DNA of 64,000 nt from SIRX01 sp965213905 (lineage in GTDB: Bacteria; Actinomycetota; Rubrobacteria; Rubrobacterales; Rubrobacteraceae): contig OZ243922.1 of the NCBI GenBank assembly GCA_965213905.1, forward strand, positions 1,054,001 through 1,118,000. Reading direction: 5' to 3'. Each line of letters begins with the position of its first letter. Position 1 is the first letter of the stretch. Below are positions 42,358-51,626 of the stretch, in pieces. Made by a program: the position numbers and the translations under genes. The notes beneath the pieces are model-generated. The model was not told where the DNA came from. It worked only from the letters and a program-made list of their open reading frames with translations, and did not search any database.

Positions 42358-44195
42358 CCTACGTCGCCCTCACGATCCTCGGACCATTAGCCGCGATGGT
42401 AGCGATCCTGCTGGTCCGCCGCGCCGCGCCGATGCTCGCCCTACTGGGCGTCGGTATCTCCCTGATCGGCGCGGTAGCCCTTCTCGCCAACGTCGCCGGC
42501 GGCGCCTCCTACGCCGCCACGCTGCCGGGCCTGCCGGAGTACCCCCTGCGCCTCGTCGCAACACCCCTGACGGCGGTGCTCGCCACCACCGTCGCGGTCG
42601 TGGGCGCGTTCGTGATGCTCTACGCGGTGGGGTACATGAAGGAGGAAGGCGGCAAGGTCCGCTTCTTCGCCCAGATGTCCTTTTTCGTGACGGCGATGGA
42701 AACGCTGGTGCTCGCCGGTGACTGGGTATTGTTGCTCGCGGCTTGGGAGATGATCGGGCTGGCTTCCTACATGCTGATCGGGTTTTGGTACCAGGAGAAC
42801 GGAGTCGCGGAAGCCGCAACCCGCGCCTTTCTCTACACCCGCACCGCAGACCTCGGGCTCTACATCGGCATTTTCATCCTCGTCTGGCAAACCGGGACCA
42901 CCGGGATCCCCCGCACGTTAGAAGTTGGCGGGGCCGCCGCCCTCGCCGCCAGCCTGCTCTTGCTGCTGGCCGCAGTGGGAAAATCCGCCCAGGCCCCTCT
43001 TCAGGGCTGGCTCCAGGACGCGATGGCCGGGCCCACCCCCGTCTCCGCCCTGCTCCACTCGGCTACCCTGGTCGCCGCCGGTGCGATCCTGCTGATCCGT
43101 GCTTTCCCGCTCTTTCCGCCGGGCGCGCTGCTGGTCGTGGGCGTTCTGGGTGGCGTGACGGCTGTAGTAGCCGGCCTCACCGCCGTCGCCAACCGGGACC
43201 TCAAGCGGCTGCTCGCGGCCTCCACCTCCAGCCAATATGGTTTTATGCTGCTGGCCGTCGGCGCCGGCTCGCCCGTGGCAGCCCTCGTCCACCTCACCGC
43301 CCACGCGGCGATGAAGAGCGCCCTTTTTCTCGGCTCCGGCGTCTTCCAACAAGCCCGCGGCTCCACCGGTTTTTCGCGCCTATCGGGCGCCGGCAGGGAA
43401 CGGCCGCTCGTCTTCGCCGGTTTCGTCGTGGCGGGGCTGGCGCTCGCCGGGGTGCCGCCGCTCGCCGGGTTCTGGTCCAAGGACGCCGTCCTGACCGCGA
43501 CGTTCAAGTCACCCTACGTCTGGGTTCTCTTCCCGCTCGCCCTGGTCGGCACTGCATTGACCGGCATCTACGTCGCCCGCGCGCTGCGCCTCCTCTGGAG
43601 TGGCGAAGTCCGGGATGAGCCGGTCGCCGGGATCACCTGGATGGCCGCGGGCATGGCCACCGGCATGGCCACCGGCATGGCCGGGCTCGTCGCGCTGGCG
43701 GCCGGGCTGGGCTTCGTACTGGGATCGCTCGCCGGGCTGGTCGGTGGCGGGTTGCCCAAAGACTTGCTGACCGTGGTGATCGGCACCGCTGCGGCGTTCG
43801 GCGGGCTGGCACTAGGATGGTTCGTCCCGGCGGACAGCCTGCTCGGGCCGGTGCGCGCGCCCGCTGCGGAGGGTTTCCGCATCGGCGGCGGGTTCGGGCG
43901 GTTGGTCGCCCAACCGGCGCTCGCGGTGGCCCGTGCCACGGACGCCTTCGACAACGTCATCCACCGGGGCGTGCTCGGCGTCGGACGCGCGGGGCTCGCG
44001 GTTGCCCGGGCTTCGAAGCTCACAGACGAGAAGGGAATAGACGGCCTCATCTTCGCCCTGGTCCGGGGAACGCGGGGGCTGGGACGCCGCGCCCGCCGGC
44101 TCCAAACGGGGCTCGTCCACAAAGAGTTGTTGCTGGCCGTCACCGGTGGAGCCCTGATCCTGGCTTTCGTGGTCGTCGGCACATTGGTTTTTTAG
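42354..44195 (+). CDS. nuoL: Complex I-like antiporter subunit NuoL
   Basis: 613 residues. Proton channel motifs include LLAAWEMIGLASYMLIGFWY with the conserved Glu, GKSAQAPLQGWLQDAMAGPTPVSALLHSATLVAAG (Lys and His), and a later LTAHAAMKSALFLGSG. The C-terminus (VLGVGRAGLAVARASKL onward) corresponds to the lateral helix region and ends in a final helix. The 12-bp unit GGCATGGCCACC is repeated in tandem near 43.65 kb (GMATGMATGMAG), probably recent slippage. Confidence 0.93.
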   Translation: MTYVALTILGPLAAMVAILLVRRAAPMLALLGVGISLIGAVALLANVAGGASYAATLPGLPEYPLRLVATPLTAVLATTVAVVGAFVMLYAVGYMKEEGGKVRFFAQMSFFVTAMETLVLAGDWVLLLAAWEMIGLASYMLIGFWYQENGVAEAATRAFLYTRTADLGLYIGIFILVWQTGTTGIPRTLEVGGAAALAASLLLLLAAVGKSAQAPLQGWLQDAMAGPTPVSALLHSATLVAAGAILLIRAFPLFPPGALLVVGVLGGVTAVVAGLTAVANRDLKRLLAASTSSQYGFMLLAVGAGSPVAALVHLTAHAAMKSALFLGSGVFQQARGSTGFSRLSGAGRERPLVFAGFVVAGLALAGVPPLAGFWSKDAVLTATFKSPYVWVLFPLALVGTALTGIYVARALRLLWSGEVRDEPVAGITWMAAGMATGMATGMAGLVALAAGLGFVLGSLAGLVGGGLPKDLLTVVIGTAAAFGGLALGWFVPADSLLGPVRAPAAEGFRIGGGFGRLVAQPALAVARATDAFDNVIHRGVLGVGRAGLAVARASKLTDEKGIDGLIFALVRGTRGLGRRARRLQTGLVHKELLLAVTGGALILAFVVVGTLVF

Positions 44196-44208
44196 AAAGG
44201 TTTCCTGA

Positions 44209-45675
44209 ATGTTCCCGGTCGTATCCGTAACGCTCTTCCTACCGCTCCTGGGCGCCGTGCTGCTCGTGGCGCTGCCGGGCGTTACACCCCGCGGCGCGCA
44301 CGCGGTCGGCCTGGCGGTCTCCGGGCTCACCCTGCTCGGAGCGGCCTGGATGTGGGTCCGCGGGGCCGGGGCGGGCTTTACCCAGGTCGAGGAGGTAGCC
44401 TGGATGCCGTCGCTCGGGGCCGCCTACCGGGTCGGCGTGGACGGCATCAGCCTGCCGCTGGTCCTGCTAACGGTGGTGCTGTTCTTCATCTCTTTCGTTT
44501 TTTCGGTAAAAGTTACGGAGCGGGCGCGCTCTTACGTGGCGCTGTTCCTGCTTTTGGAGACGGCTTGCCTGGGGGCCTTCGTGGCGCTGGACGCGATCCT
44601 CTTCTACGTCTTCTTCGAGGTGACGCTGGTCGCGATGTACTTCATCATCGCCGACTGGGGCCACGAGAACCGCCAACGGGCGGCGCTGACCTTCTTTCTA
44701 TACACACTGCTGGGAAGCCTACCGCTCCTGCTCGCGATCCTGGGCCTGTATTTGGGTAGCGACCCGCGTACCTTCGACATGCGAGCGTTTATAGACTCGC
44801 CGCCGCTTGCGGGCCTGGCCGCGATGCTCGCGTTTGTCGCCATGCTCGTGACCTTCGCGGTCAAGACCCCGATCTTCCCGGTGCATACCTGGCTGCCGGC
44901 GGCCCACGTCGAGGCGCCAACGGCCGGCAGCGTGATACTGGCCGGAGTAATGCTGAAGCTCGGCACCTACGGCCTGGTCCGCTTCGCCCTCCAGATGACG
45001 CCCGACGCTTTCCGCACCGCCGCCCCCTACGTGGCCGCCCTCGCCGTCTTCACCGCGCTCTACGGAGCGTTCGTCGCGCTCGGCCAGACAGACCTCAAAC
45101 GCCTGATCGCCTACACCAGCGTCAACCACATGGGCTACGTCGTGCTCGGTGTCGCCGTGGCCGCCGCAGCCACGGACACCGGGGTTCGGGCACTGGCCCT
45201 CGACGGGGCCGTGCTCCAGATGGTGAGCCACGGCGTCGTAACTGGCGCGCTTTTCCTGCTCGTCGGGATGCTCCAGGACCGGACCCACACCCGCGACGTG
45301 CGCGAGCTTGGCGGACTACTGCGGTCCGTACCCGGCCTTGGCTGGCTCTTTATCCTCGCCGCCTTCGCCTCGCTGGGCCTGCCGGGGCTGGCCCACTTCC
45401 CGGCGGAGTTCCAGGTTTTTCTCGGCACGCTCCGGGTCTACCCGATAGCCGTCGTCGCGGTGCTCGGCATCGCCATCACCGCCGGCCTGTACCTGCGGGC
45501 GATTCAGTTCGTCTTCCTGGGCAAGCCCTCCGAACGTTGGCAGACGTTGCCGGACCTCGGTAGGCGGGAGGTCCTTGCGGTAGCCCCGCTGGCGGCGTTG
45601 ACCGTTTTGATCGGGATTTTCCCGTTCGTGCTGCTCGACGTGGTCCACCGGGCGACGGCGGCTATAGGCTTGTGA
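44209..45675 (+). CDS. nuoM: Complex I-like antiporter subunit NuoM
   Basis: 488 residues, 14 helices. FFEVTLVAMYFIIADWGHENR holds the conserved Glu. FAVKTPIFPVHTWLPAAHVEAPTAGSVILAGVMLKLGTYG has the Lys and the channel pattern. LKRLIAYTSVNHMGYVVLG follows. ATG with GAAAGG upstream, 13 bases after nuoL. Proton-pumping antiporter-like subunit. Confidence 0.94.
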   Translation: MFPVVSVTLFLPLLGAVLLVALPGVTPRGAHAVGLAVSGLTLLGAAWMWVRGAGAGFTQVEEVAWMPSLGAAYRVGVDGISLPLVLLTVVLFFISFVFSVKVTERARSYVALFLLLETACLGAFVALDAILFYVFFEVTLVAMYFIIADWGHENRQRAALTFFLYTLLGSLPLLLAILGLYLGSDPRTFDMRAFIDSPPLAGLAAMLAFVAMLVTFAVKTPIFPVHTWLPAAHVEAPTAGSVILAGVMLKLGTYGLVRFALQMTPDAFRTAAPYVAALAVFTALYGAFVALGQTDLKRLIAYTSVNHMGYVVLGVAVAAAATDTGVRALALDGAVLQMVSHGVVTGALFLLVGMLQDRTHTRDVRELGGLLRSVPGLGWLFILAAFASLGLPGLAHFPAEFQVFLGTLRVYPIAVVAVLGIAITAGLYLRAIQFVFLGKPSERWQTLPDLGRREVLAVAPLAALTVLIGIFPFVLLDVVHRATAAIGL

Positions 45676-47048
45676 GCATGGGCCAGATGTCGCAGGATCT
45701 CGCGCTGTTGGCGCCCGTGCTGGCCGTGCTGCTCACCGCCGTGGGCGCCCTGTCTTTCGAGATGTTGCACCTGCCGAAGATCTCTTTGCCGTTCGCCGTG
45801 ATCGGGCTGCTGGTGGCGACCGGCCTCGCGATACCGCTCATCGGCACGGAGACGACGGTGTTCATGGAAACCTACCGGGTAGACTCTTTGAGCGTGTGGG
45901 CCGTCATCCTGCTCTCCCCCACAACGGCCCTCTCCGCCGTGCTCGCCCGGGTGGAAGTTCGCGACACCGACCGGGAGGGCACGGTGTACAGCCTGCTGGT
46001 CTTCGCCCTCTTGGGGGCGCTCGTGCTCGCCGGGGCGGGCGACATGATGTTCCTCGTGCTCGGCGTTCTGCTCTCGAGCCTTGCCACGTTCACCCTCGTC
46101 GCCTACCCGCGCGACGATCCGGCCACCGAAGCTGCATTGAAGTATTTCGTGTTCGGCTCCGTCACCGGGGCCGTCATGATCTTTGGCCTCACCTACTGGT
46201 TCGGGGTGGTAGGCTCTACCCTGCTCTCGGAGCTTGGCAAGCTCGCCGACGCCCCACCCGCCGCCGCCTTCGGCTTCGCCGCGGTGCTCGTCGGGCTGGG
46301 ATACAAGGCATCTTTCGCGCCGTTCCACTTCTGGGCGCCCGACGCCTACGACGGCGGTCCGGTTTCTGTGGCGGCCTTCCTCTCTATCGTGACCAAGGTC
46401 GGCGGCGTCTTTGCCCTCGTGCAGGTCGTGCGCCACCTGCCCGCCGACGCGACTTTCTGGCCGCTAGTAATAGCCGCTCTCGCCGCGCTTACGATGACCT
46501 ACGGCAACCTGGCGGCGCTCGTGCAGGACAACGTCGTGCGTCTTTTGGCCTATTCGTCCGTCGCCCAGTCGGGATACTTCCTGCTCGGGGTCGTGGCCGT
46601 CGGACAGAGCGGGCTCGCGCTCCGGTCGCTCGTGATCTTTGCCGCCGCCTACGCCGCGATGAACCTGGGGGCTTTTGCTATTGTCCTTTACGTGGGCCGG
46701 GATCTCCGCTCGTTCACGGGTTTTGGGCGGACGAACCCGGCGGCTGGCGTGGCGATGGTGGTCTTTCTCATCTCCCTCGTCGGCATTCCGCCGCTGGCGG
46801 GATTCGTCGGCAAGTTCCTGCTTTTCGGGGCCGCGATAGAAGCGGACTTTGCGTGGCTCGCCGTGGTCGCCATCCTCAACAGCGTGCTCTCGCTCGGCGT
46901 GTACTTGCGGGTCGTCGTGCCGATGTACGGGCAGCCCAAAGAGGCGCCGGCCTCATCACGAATCGTCGTGGCAGTTTGGGTGGTTGCGTTGTTCTTTACG
47001 GTTGCTATAGGGATCGCGGCGCAGGTATTGCTCGGTGGAATCTCTTGA
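45672..47048 (+). CDS. nuoN: Complex I-like antiporter subunit NuoN
   Basis: 458 residues, about 14 helices. LGYKASFAPFHFWAPDAYDGGPVSVAAFLSIVTKVGG is the signature loop with Lys, and NVVRLLAYSSVAQSGYFLLG the second channel. The GTG start overlaps the nuoM stop by four bases. It is the last gene of the operon; no nuoC, E, F, G or I is present in the window. Confidence 0.94.
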   Translation: MSMGQMSQDLALLAPVLAVLLTAVGALSFEMLHLPKISLPFAVIGLLVATGLAIPLIGTETTVFMETYRVDSLSVWAVILLSPTTALSAVLARVEVRDTDREGTVYSLLVFALLGALVLAGAGDMMFLVLGVLLSSLATFTLVAYPRDDPATEAALKYFVFGSVTGAVMIFGLTYWFGVVGSTLLSELGKLADAPPAAAFGFAAVLVGLGYKASFAPFHFWAPDAYDGGPVSVAAFLSIVTKVGGVFALVQVVRHLPADATFWPLVIAALAALTMTYGNLAALVQDNVVRLLAYSSVAQSGYFLLGVVAVGQSGLALRSLVIFAAAYAAMNLGAFAIVLYVGRDLRSFTGFGRTNPAAGVAMVVFLISLVGIPPLAGFVGKFLLFGAAIEADFAWLAVVAILNSVLSLGVYLRVVVPMYGQPKEAPASSRIVVAVWVVALFFTVAIGIAAQVLLGGIS

Positions 47049-47193
47049 AGTTTTATTTAGGAGGCCGGAGACACACAGCTATTGCTCGGGGAGGATCCAC
47101 CATACACCCTGCAGCCGTGCAGTGGTAAAGTGTAAACAACCAAACTAACATAGCAAAATAAATCTTTTGTAAAAAACGAGAAAGGCAGGCAGC

Positions 47194-47943
47194 TTGCGCC
47201 GAATTTGGATTTATGCACTGATCGCGTTCGCTTCTTTGACCGTTTTAGGAGCACTAGCAGTAGGTGTCGGCAGCGCCTTGAACAACGGCGAAGAGACCCG
47301 CGTGGCGCAGGTAAACACCCCGACGGTCACCGACCCGTCGGCCCCCGAACCCGTGCCCGAGGAGCAGGAGGCCGACGGGGGTAACCAAGGCGACCAGCAA
47401 GCCGAGCAGGAACGAAACTGGCGGGAGATCGCCGAGCAGCGCGAGGCCGAGGAGCGTTCCGCCGCCGAGCGCCGCGCCGCCGAGCAGCAGGCCGCAGAAG
47501 AGGCGCAGCCGGCTATCCCAACAGACACCGCCCTGAGCCTGTCGGTGCCAAGCGCGGGCATCGAGAACAACCCGGTGACCGACAGCGTAGACGAGGGCGT
47601 GTTGTCAAACGGGGCCGGCAAGATCCCCTCCACCGGCTTTCCGTGGCAGGACGGGTCCAACACCTACATAGCCGCCCACGTCTACGGCTATCCCGGTACC
47701 GGGAGCTGGCAGCAGTTCGCCCGGGTGCCAAACATGGCTGTGGGCGACCAGATCTTCTTGACCGACTCTAACGGCACCGTATACGAGTATCAGGTGGGCG
47801 AGATCCTCACCGTCGAGCCCACCGACGTATGGGTGGTCGAGCCCACCGGACAGACTACAGTCTCGCTGCAAACCTGCGTCGGACCCGACTGGGGCCAGCG
47901 TCTAGTGGTGCGCGGCACGCTGGTCGGTACCAGCCAGGCGTAA
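47194..47943 (+). CDS. Class E-like sortase
   Basis: 249 residues. N-terminal membrane anchor (residues 5-28), a long charged Glu/Ala/Arg-rich stalk (about 50-105), then the sortase barrel. NTYIAAHVYGYPGTGSWQQF has the active-site His162, VSLQTCVGPDWGQRLVVRG the nucleophile Cys228 and the Arg. It would cleave Thr-Gly in sorting signals and attach proteins to peptidoglycan. Likely clients are the MPNTGG and LPDTGG proteins at 14.5 and 16.9 kb. TTG start with AAAGG upstream. Confidence 0.85.
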   Translation: MRRIWIYALIAFASLTVLGALAVGVGSALNNGEETRVAQVNTPTVTDPSAPEPVPEEQEADGGNQGDQQAEQERNWREIAEQREAEERSAAERRAAEQQAAEEAQPAIPTDTALSLSVPSAGIENNPVTDSVDEGVLSNGAGKIPSTGFPWQDGSNTYIAAHVYGYPGTGSWQQFARVPNMAVGDQIFLTDSNGTVYEYQVGEILTVEPTDVWVVEPTGQTTVSLQTCVGPDWGQRLVVRGTLVGTSQA

Positions 47944-47982
47944 GCCCGCGAAAAACGGTAGCCCGCAGCGGTAGCCTTCAGC

Positions 47983-49059
47983 CTACTGTTCCCGCTCTCC
48001 CAGCCGCACCCCGAACGAGATTTCTTCACCGTCCCGTAGAACGGTCAGCGTAACGTCGTCTCCCGGGGCGTACTCGCGCAGGGCAGAGAGCAGGTCTCCG
48101 GAGCTTCCGATCTCTGCGGAGTCCACAGCGGTCACGACGTCTTCGGCTTCGATGCCGGCCCGGGCCGCGGGCCCGCCGGGTGTTGCCTCCGAGATCACCG
48201 CTCCCGAGTCGGCCTGGAGGCCGAAACGTTCGGCGGCTTCGGGGGTCAGGTCTCCCAAAGAGAGGCCCAGGTAGGGATGTGCCACTTCGCCGCTTTCTAT
48301 GAGTTGGTCGGCGACCGAGGAGGCCGTGTTGGATGGTATCGCAAACCCCAGGCTCTCGGCCCCGGAGCCGGGCGGGGCGTAGGCGACGTTTATCCCGATC
48401 ACTTCACCGTCTCTGTTCGCCAGGGCGCCTCCGGAGTTTCCGGGGGAGATCGGGGCGTCCGTCTGTACGAGGTCCACCAGCGCACCCTGCCCGCCACCGG
48501 AGAGCCGGGCGGGGAACTCCCGGTTCAGGCCGCTCACGACGCCGGCCGTGACGGTGGATTGCAGACCTTGAGGGCTACCGATAGCCACCGCCATCTGGCC
48601 CGGCTTTAGCCCGCCGCTGTCGGCAAAACCCGCCGCCGGCAGGTCGTTTCTGTCTACTTGCAGTACGGCCAGGTCCGTAAGCTCGTCCCGGCCGACGACC
48701 TCGGCGGCTTCCCGCGAGCCGTCGGCGAAGACGACTTCGACCTCGTCGGCGCCCTCGATCACGTGGTTGTTGGTGATGACGTAGCCGTCCTCCTGGTAGA
48801 CGACGCCGCTTCCAACGCCCTGTCCACCCTGCCCACCCTGGCCGCCACCTTCACCACCGTTCCCGAGCACGTCTATCTGAACGGCCGAGGGACCGACCCT
48901 GGAAGCCGCCCGGGCCGCCGGCTCGTCCCCAGAGTTTTGTGCCCGGGCTTCCCCGGTCCCGTCGTTTGTACCCGGCAACACCGTCACGAGCACACCGCCG
49001 GCCAGAAATGCGGCGAGCAGCCACGAGATCTTTCTTGCGTTTACTCTTCGTGTATTCAT
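47983..49059 (-). CDS. HtrA/DegP-type serine protease with PDZ domain
   Basis: 358 residues. A signal or anchor helix (residues 10-30) and a Gly-rich linker come first. The trypsin-like domain has His near 98 (VITNNHVIEGADEV), Asp near 128 (ELTDLAVLQVD) and Ser near 207 (ISPGNSGGALANRDG). The C-terminal PDZ domain is HPYLGLSLGDLTPEAAERFG...GGPAARAGIEAEDVV. It degrades or refolds envelope proteins. Its ATG overlaps the stop of the sigma factor gene by four bases, so the two form an operon. Confidence 0.93.
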   Translation of the reverse strand: MNTRRVNARKISWLLAAFLAGGVLVTVLPGTNDGTGEARAQNSGDEPAARAASRVGPSAVQIDVLGNGGEGGGQGGQGGQGVGSGVVYQEDGYVITNNHVIEGADEVEVVFADGSREAAEVVGRDELTDLAVLQVDRNDLPAAGFADSGGLKPGQMAVAIGSPQGLQSTVTAGVVSGLNREFPARLSGGGQGALVDLVQTDAPISPGNSGGALANRDGEVIGINVAYAPPGSGAESLGFAIPSNTASSVADQLIESGEVAHPYLGLSLGDLTPEAAERFGLQADSGAVISEATPGGPAARAGIEAEDVVTAVDSAEIGSSGDLLSALREYAPGDDVTLTVLRDGEEISFGVRLGEREQ

Positions 49060-49937
49060 GCTGCTACCTCCTTATCGGATAGTTCGGGTTTATTGGCGGG
49101 CGCGCGCATTAGTTTCCCGAGCGCCCGCTCTGCCTCGCGCTGTATCTGCCGAACCCGTTCTCTAGAGATGTCTAGATCGGCCCCGATTTCTTTGAGGGTG
49201 GATTTCTTGTTGGTGTCGAGACCGTAGCGCCGGATCAGCACGTAACGGCCCATTTCCGGCAGGCTTTCCATCGCTTTGAGCAGGCCGAGTACCTCTTCCT
49301 CACGCATCGCGGCGTCGGCTTCTTCCGGTAGGCGCTCGTCCTCGATGTGGTCCCCAATTTCCGCCGCGTTCTTTTCCGGGCCGAAGGGTTTGTTGAGGCT
49401 CGTGGTTTCTTTCGGGGCACCGAGTACGAAGAGCACTTCGTCGAGCTCCCATTCGAGCCTGGCGGAGATTTCTTCTCTAGTGGGCTCACGGCCCAACTCG
49501 TTCGTTAATTCTCCCTGGGTTCGGCGGACCTTCCGCAGCTTCTCCGAGACGTGGTTTGGGAGCCGGACGGCCCGGCCCGTGTTCACCACGGCGCGCTGCA
49601 CGGCCTGCCTTATCCACCAGGTCGCGTAAGTAGAAAAGCGGTAGCCTTTGTCCGGGTCGAACTTATCTACCGCGGCCATAAGGCCGATGTTGCCCTCCTG
49701 GATCAGGTCCTCGAAAGGCAACCCCTGATGCTGATACTTCTTCGCCACCGAGACGACCAACCGGAGGTTTCGCTCGATCAAGTGCCGTCGGGCAAGCTCA
49801 TCGCCACCCTGCGCCTGATGGCTCAAGGTGATCTCCTCCTCGTGACTCAGAAGCTTTCCCTGACGGATGCGCGACATATAGGAGCCGAGCAGGTCCGGGG
49901 TTTCTTCGGTGATCTTCACGTTATTTGGTGTTAGCAC
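49056..49937 (-). CDS. Group 2 RpoD-type sigma factor
   Basis: 293 residues. Regions 1.2 to 4.2 are complete: LLGSYMSRIRQGKLLSHEEE, then region 2 NLRLVVSVAKKYQHQGLPFEDLIQEGNIGLMAAVDKFD and YRFSTYATWWIRQAVQRAV, and region 4 TLKEIGADLDISRERVRQIQREAERAL. The acidic region 1.1 of primary sigma factors is absent, so it is an alternative (group 2) sigma. GTG start with CGGAG eight bases upstream. It is linked to the HtrA protease gene, suggesting an envelope-stress regulon. Confidence 0.93.
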   Translation of the reverse strand: MLTPNNVKITEETPDLLGSYMSRIRQGKLLSHEEEITLSHQAQGGDELARRHLIERNLRLVVSVAKKYQHQGLPFEDLIQEGNIGLMAAVDKFDPDKGYRFSTYATWWIRQAVQRAVVNTGRAVRLPNHVSEKLRKVRRTQGELTNELGREPTREEISARLEWELDEVLFVLGAPKETTSLNKPFGPEKNAAEIGDHIEDERLPEEADAAMREEEVLGLLKAMESLPEMGRYVLIRRYGLDTNKKSTLKEIGADLDISRERVRQIQREAERALGKLMRAPANKPELSDKEVAA

Positions 49938-49964
49938 GTTGGCACTCCGTTCTTGTGTGGGATT

Positions 49965-50306
49965 TCAGCCGACTATTGGGCCGATAAAGCCGCCGATGAT
50001 CAGGAGTAGCAGCCTCCGGACTATCGAGAGCGCGAAGACGGCGACTATCGGGGAGAGGTCGAGCGCCACTCCACCGAGGTTGAGGGACGGCAGCACGCTT
50101 CTTATCGGGCGCAGGATCGGGGTTACGATCCGGCCCACCACGTCGTAGGCCGCCTGCAGAAAGCCGTTCGAAGGGTAGTTCGGGAACCAGCCGATAAGCA
50201 CCCACGCGATAATGAACGCGAATAGTATGTAGTAAGCGTAGTTCACGACGGTCCCTAACAGGGCGCTTATTCCGAAACCAATGGTCTGTAAGAGCGCGGG
50301 CGTCAT
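49965..50306 (-). CDS. YggT-family membrane protein
   Basis: 113 residues with two YggT motifs: YYILFAFIIAWVLIGWFPNYP and VTPILRPIRSVLPSLNLGGVALDLSPIVAVFAL. The family is linked to osmotic tolerance and cell-division membrane proteins. ATG 50306 overlaps the protease stop (ATGA). The longer open frame upstream belongs to the protease shadow and is rejected. Confidence 0.9.
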   Translation of the reverse strand: MTPALLQTIGFGISALLGTVVNYAYYILFAFIIAWVLIGWFPNYPSNGFLQAAYDVVGRIVTPILRPIRSVLPSLNLGGVALDLSPIVAVFALSIVRRLLLLIIGGFIGPIVG

Positions 50307-51490
50307 GCCGCATCCTCCCATTCGTTGGTAGAGGCGGCGCGGGCCTGGGCTAGTTCGAGCTGTTCGGAGACCACAGCCGGCAGTATGGAGTAGGCCACGC
50401 CGCCGTAGCCGGCGTTGGCGAAGACGGTCCCTACGACTTCGCCTTCTTCGTTCACCACGGGACCACCGGAGTTGCCGGGGTTCGCCTCGCCGCGGATGCT
50501 GGTTATGTAGCGGTTTACGGGGCCGTTTCCGTATGCGTCGCGGGTGATGGCTTGGGAGGTTCCCCCGATGCGTCCGGGCTCGATGTCGAGTGGTCCTCCG
50601 TACGGGTAACCCACGATAGCCACCGGCTCGCCAGGCTCCGGCTCGGTTGCAGGCAGAACCGGCAGGTCCATCCCATCCACCGCGAGCACCGCCACGTCGT
50701 TCGTCTCGTCCACCGCGACGACCTCCGCCTCGTATCCCCGCCAGGCTCCTTCCCGGCGTATCGCCACCCGGTCGTTTCCGGCGACCACGTGGGCGTTGGT
50801 GACGACGAGCTCCGGCGCGGCCACCCACCCGGAACCGGAAGAGCCCGACCCGTAACCCAAACTAGCGCCCGAACCGCCGGTCGCGACTATCTGGACCACG
50901 CTGCCGGCGGCGTTTTCGACGCTTGGACTATTGTTCGCGTCTGGTGGTTCGGGCTCGGCTACCTGCGGCCTGGGACCTTCGATCTCGGGCATCGGGTCCA
51001 GGCCCGCGACCATGTCCAGCAAGAACCCCGCCGGGAGGCGGTCGTTCATAGCCAGGAGAATTCCGGAGTCTTCCACCGATCCCCGAACGGGCTGCGGCAG
51101 CGGTCCCTGCAAAGCAAAAACCCCCGCCACCCAGACAAAGAACAGCCCGACCGCCGCGCCCAGGGCAGCGCCGCCGACGCCGTCGAGCGCCCCGAGAAGG
51201 GAACCAACGCCCGGAACCCGCCGGACCGAGGCGCCGATCCGGCCGCCGATAGACCCGGCTACAGCCCTACTCAACCCCGCCAAAAACAAAGCGGACAAAA
51301 GTAGTACGAAAGAGGAGTAGGCCGCGAAATCCGGCTCCGACTGAACCAGATACCTCGCCAGCCGGCTGCCCAGATAAGCCCCGGCCCCGAGGCCCGCCAA
51401 CGAGACAACGCCGGAGATAAAACCAGCGGAGAAGCCCCGGACGGCCAAAAGCGCCACCAGCGCGACGATAAGCCAGTCGAGCAGGCTCAC
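50303..51490 (-). CDS. MarP-like membrane serine protease (CvpA plus trypsin domains)
   Basis: 395 residues. Four N-terminal helices form a CvpA/colicin V-type region (residues 1-130). A periplasmic chymotrypsin fold follows with His near 232 (LVVTNAHVVAGND), Asp near 263 (DETNDVAVLAVDG) and Ser near 339 (ANPGNSGGPVVNEEG). MarP in Mycobacterium protects against acid and oxidative stress. It is the upstream partner of yggT, by a four-base overlap. Confidence 0.92.
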   Translation of the reverse strand: MSLLDWLIVALVALLAVRGFSAGFISGVVSLAGLGAGAYLGSRLARYLVQSEPDFAAYSSFVLLLSALFLAGLSRAVAGSIGGRIGASVRRVPGVGSLLGALDGVGGAALGAAVGLFFVWVAGVFALQGPLPQPVRGSVEDSGILLAMNDRLPAGFLLDMVAGLDPMPEIEGPRPQVAEPEPPDANNSPSVENAAGSVVQIVATGGSGASLGYGSGSSGSGWVAAPELVVTNAHVVAGNDRVAIRREGAWRGYEAEVVAVDETNDVAVLAVDGMDLPVLPATEPEPGEPVAIVGYPYGGPLDIEPGRIGGTSQAITRDAYGNGPVNRYITSIRGEANPGNSGGPVVNEEGEVVGTVFANAGYGGVAYSILPAVVSEQLELAQARAASTNEWEDAA

Positions 51491-51626
51491 GCCGCCACAA
51501 CCTCTAGTGCGGAATTACGATAAAAGTCTTTTCGTCTCAACCGGCTTCCTCTTCTAGATCTCTTACCCGAAGACCTGGCGTGGAGAGGTGACGCCCGAAA
51601 GCGAACGCCACCATCTACTACCGAAC

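Noticed and set aside
42743..43618. Long open frame overlapping nuoL in another frame
   Set aside because: Arg/Gly/Pro-rich composition typical of a GC-rich shadow frame; nuoL in the same place is a clear family member.
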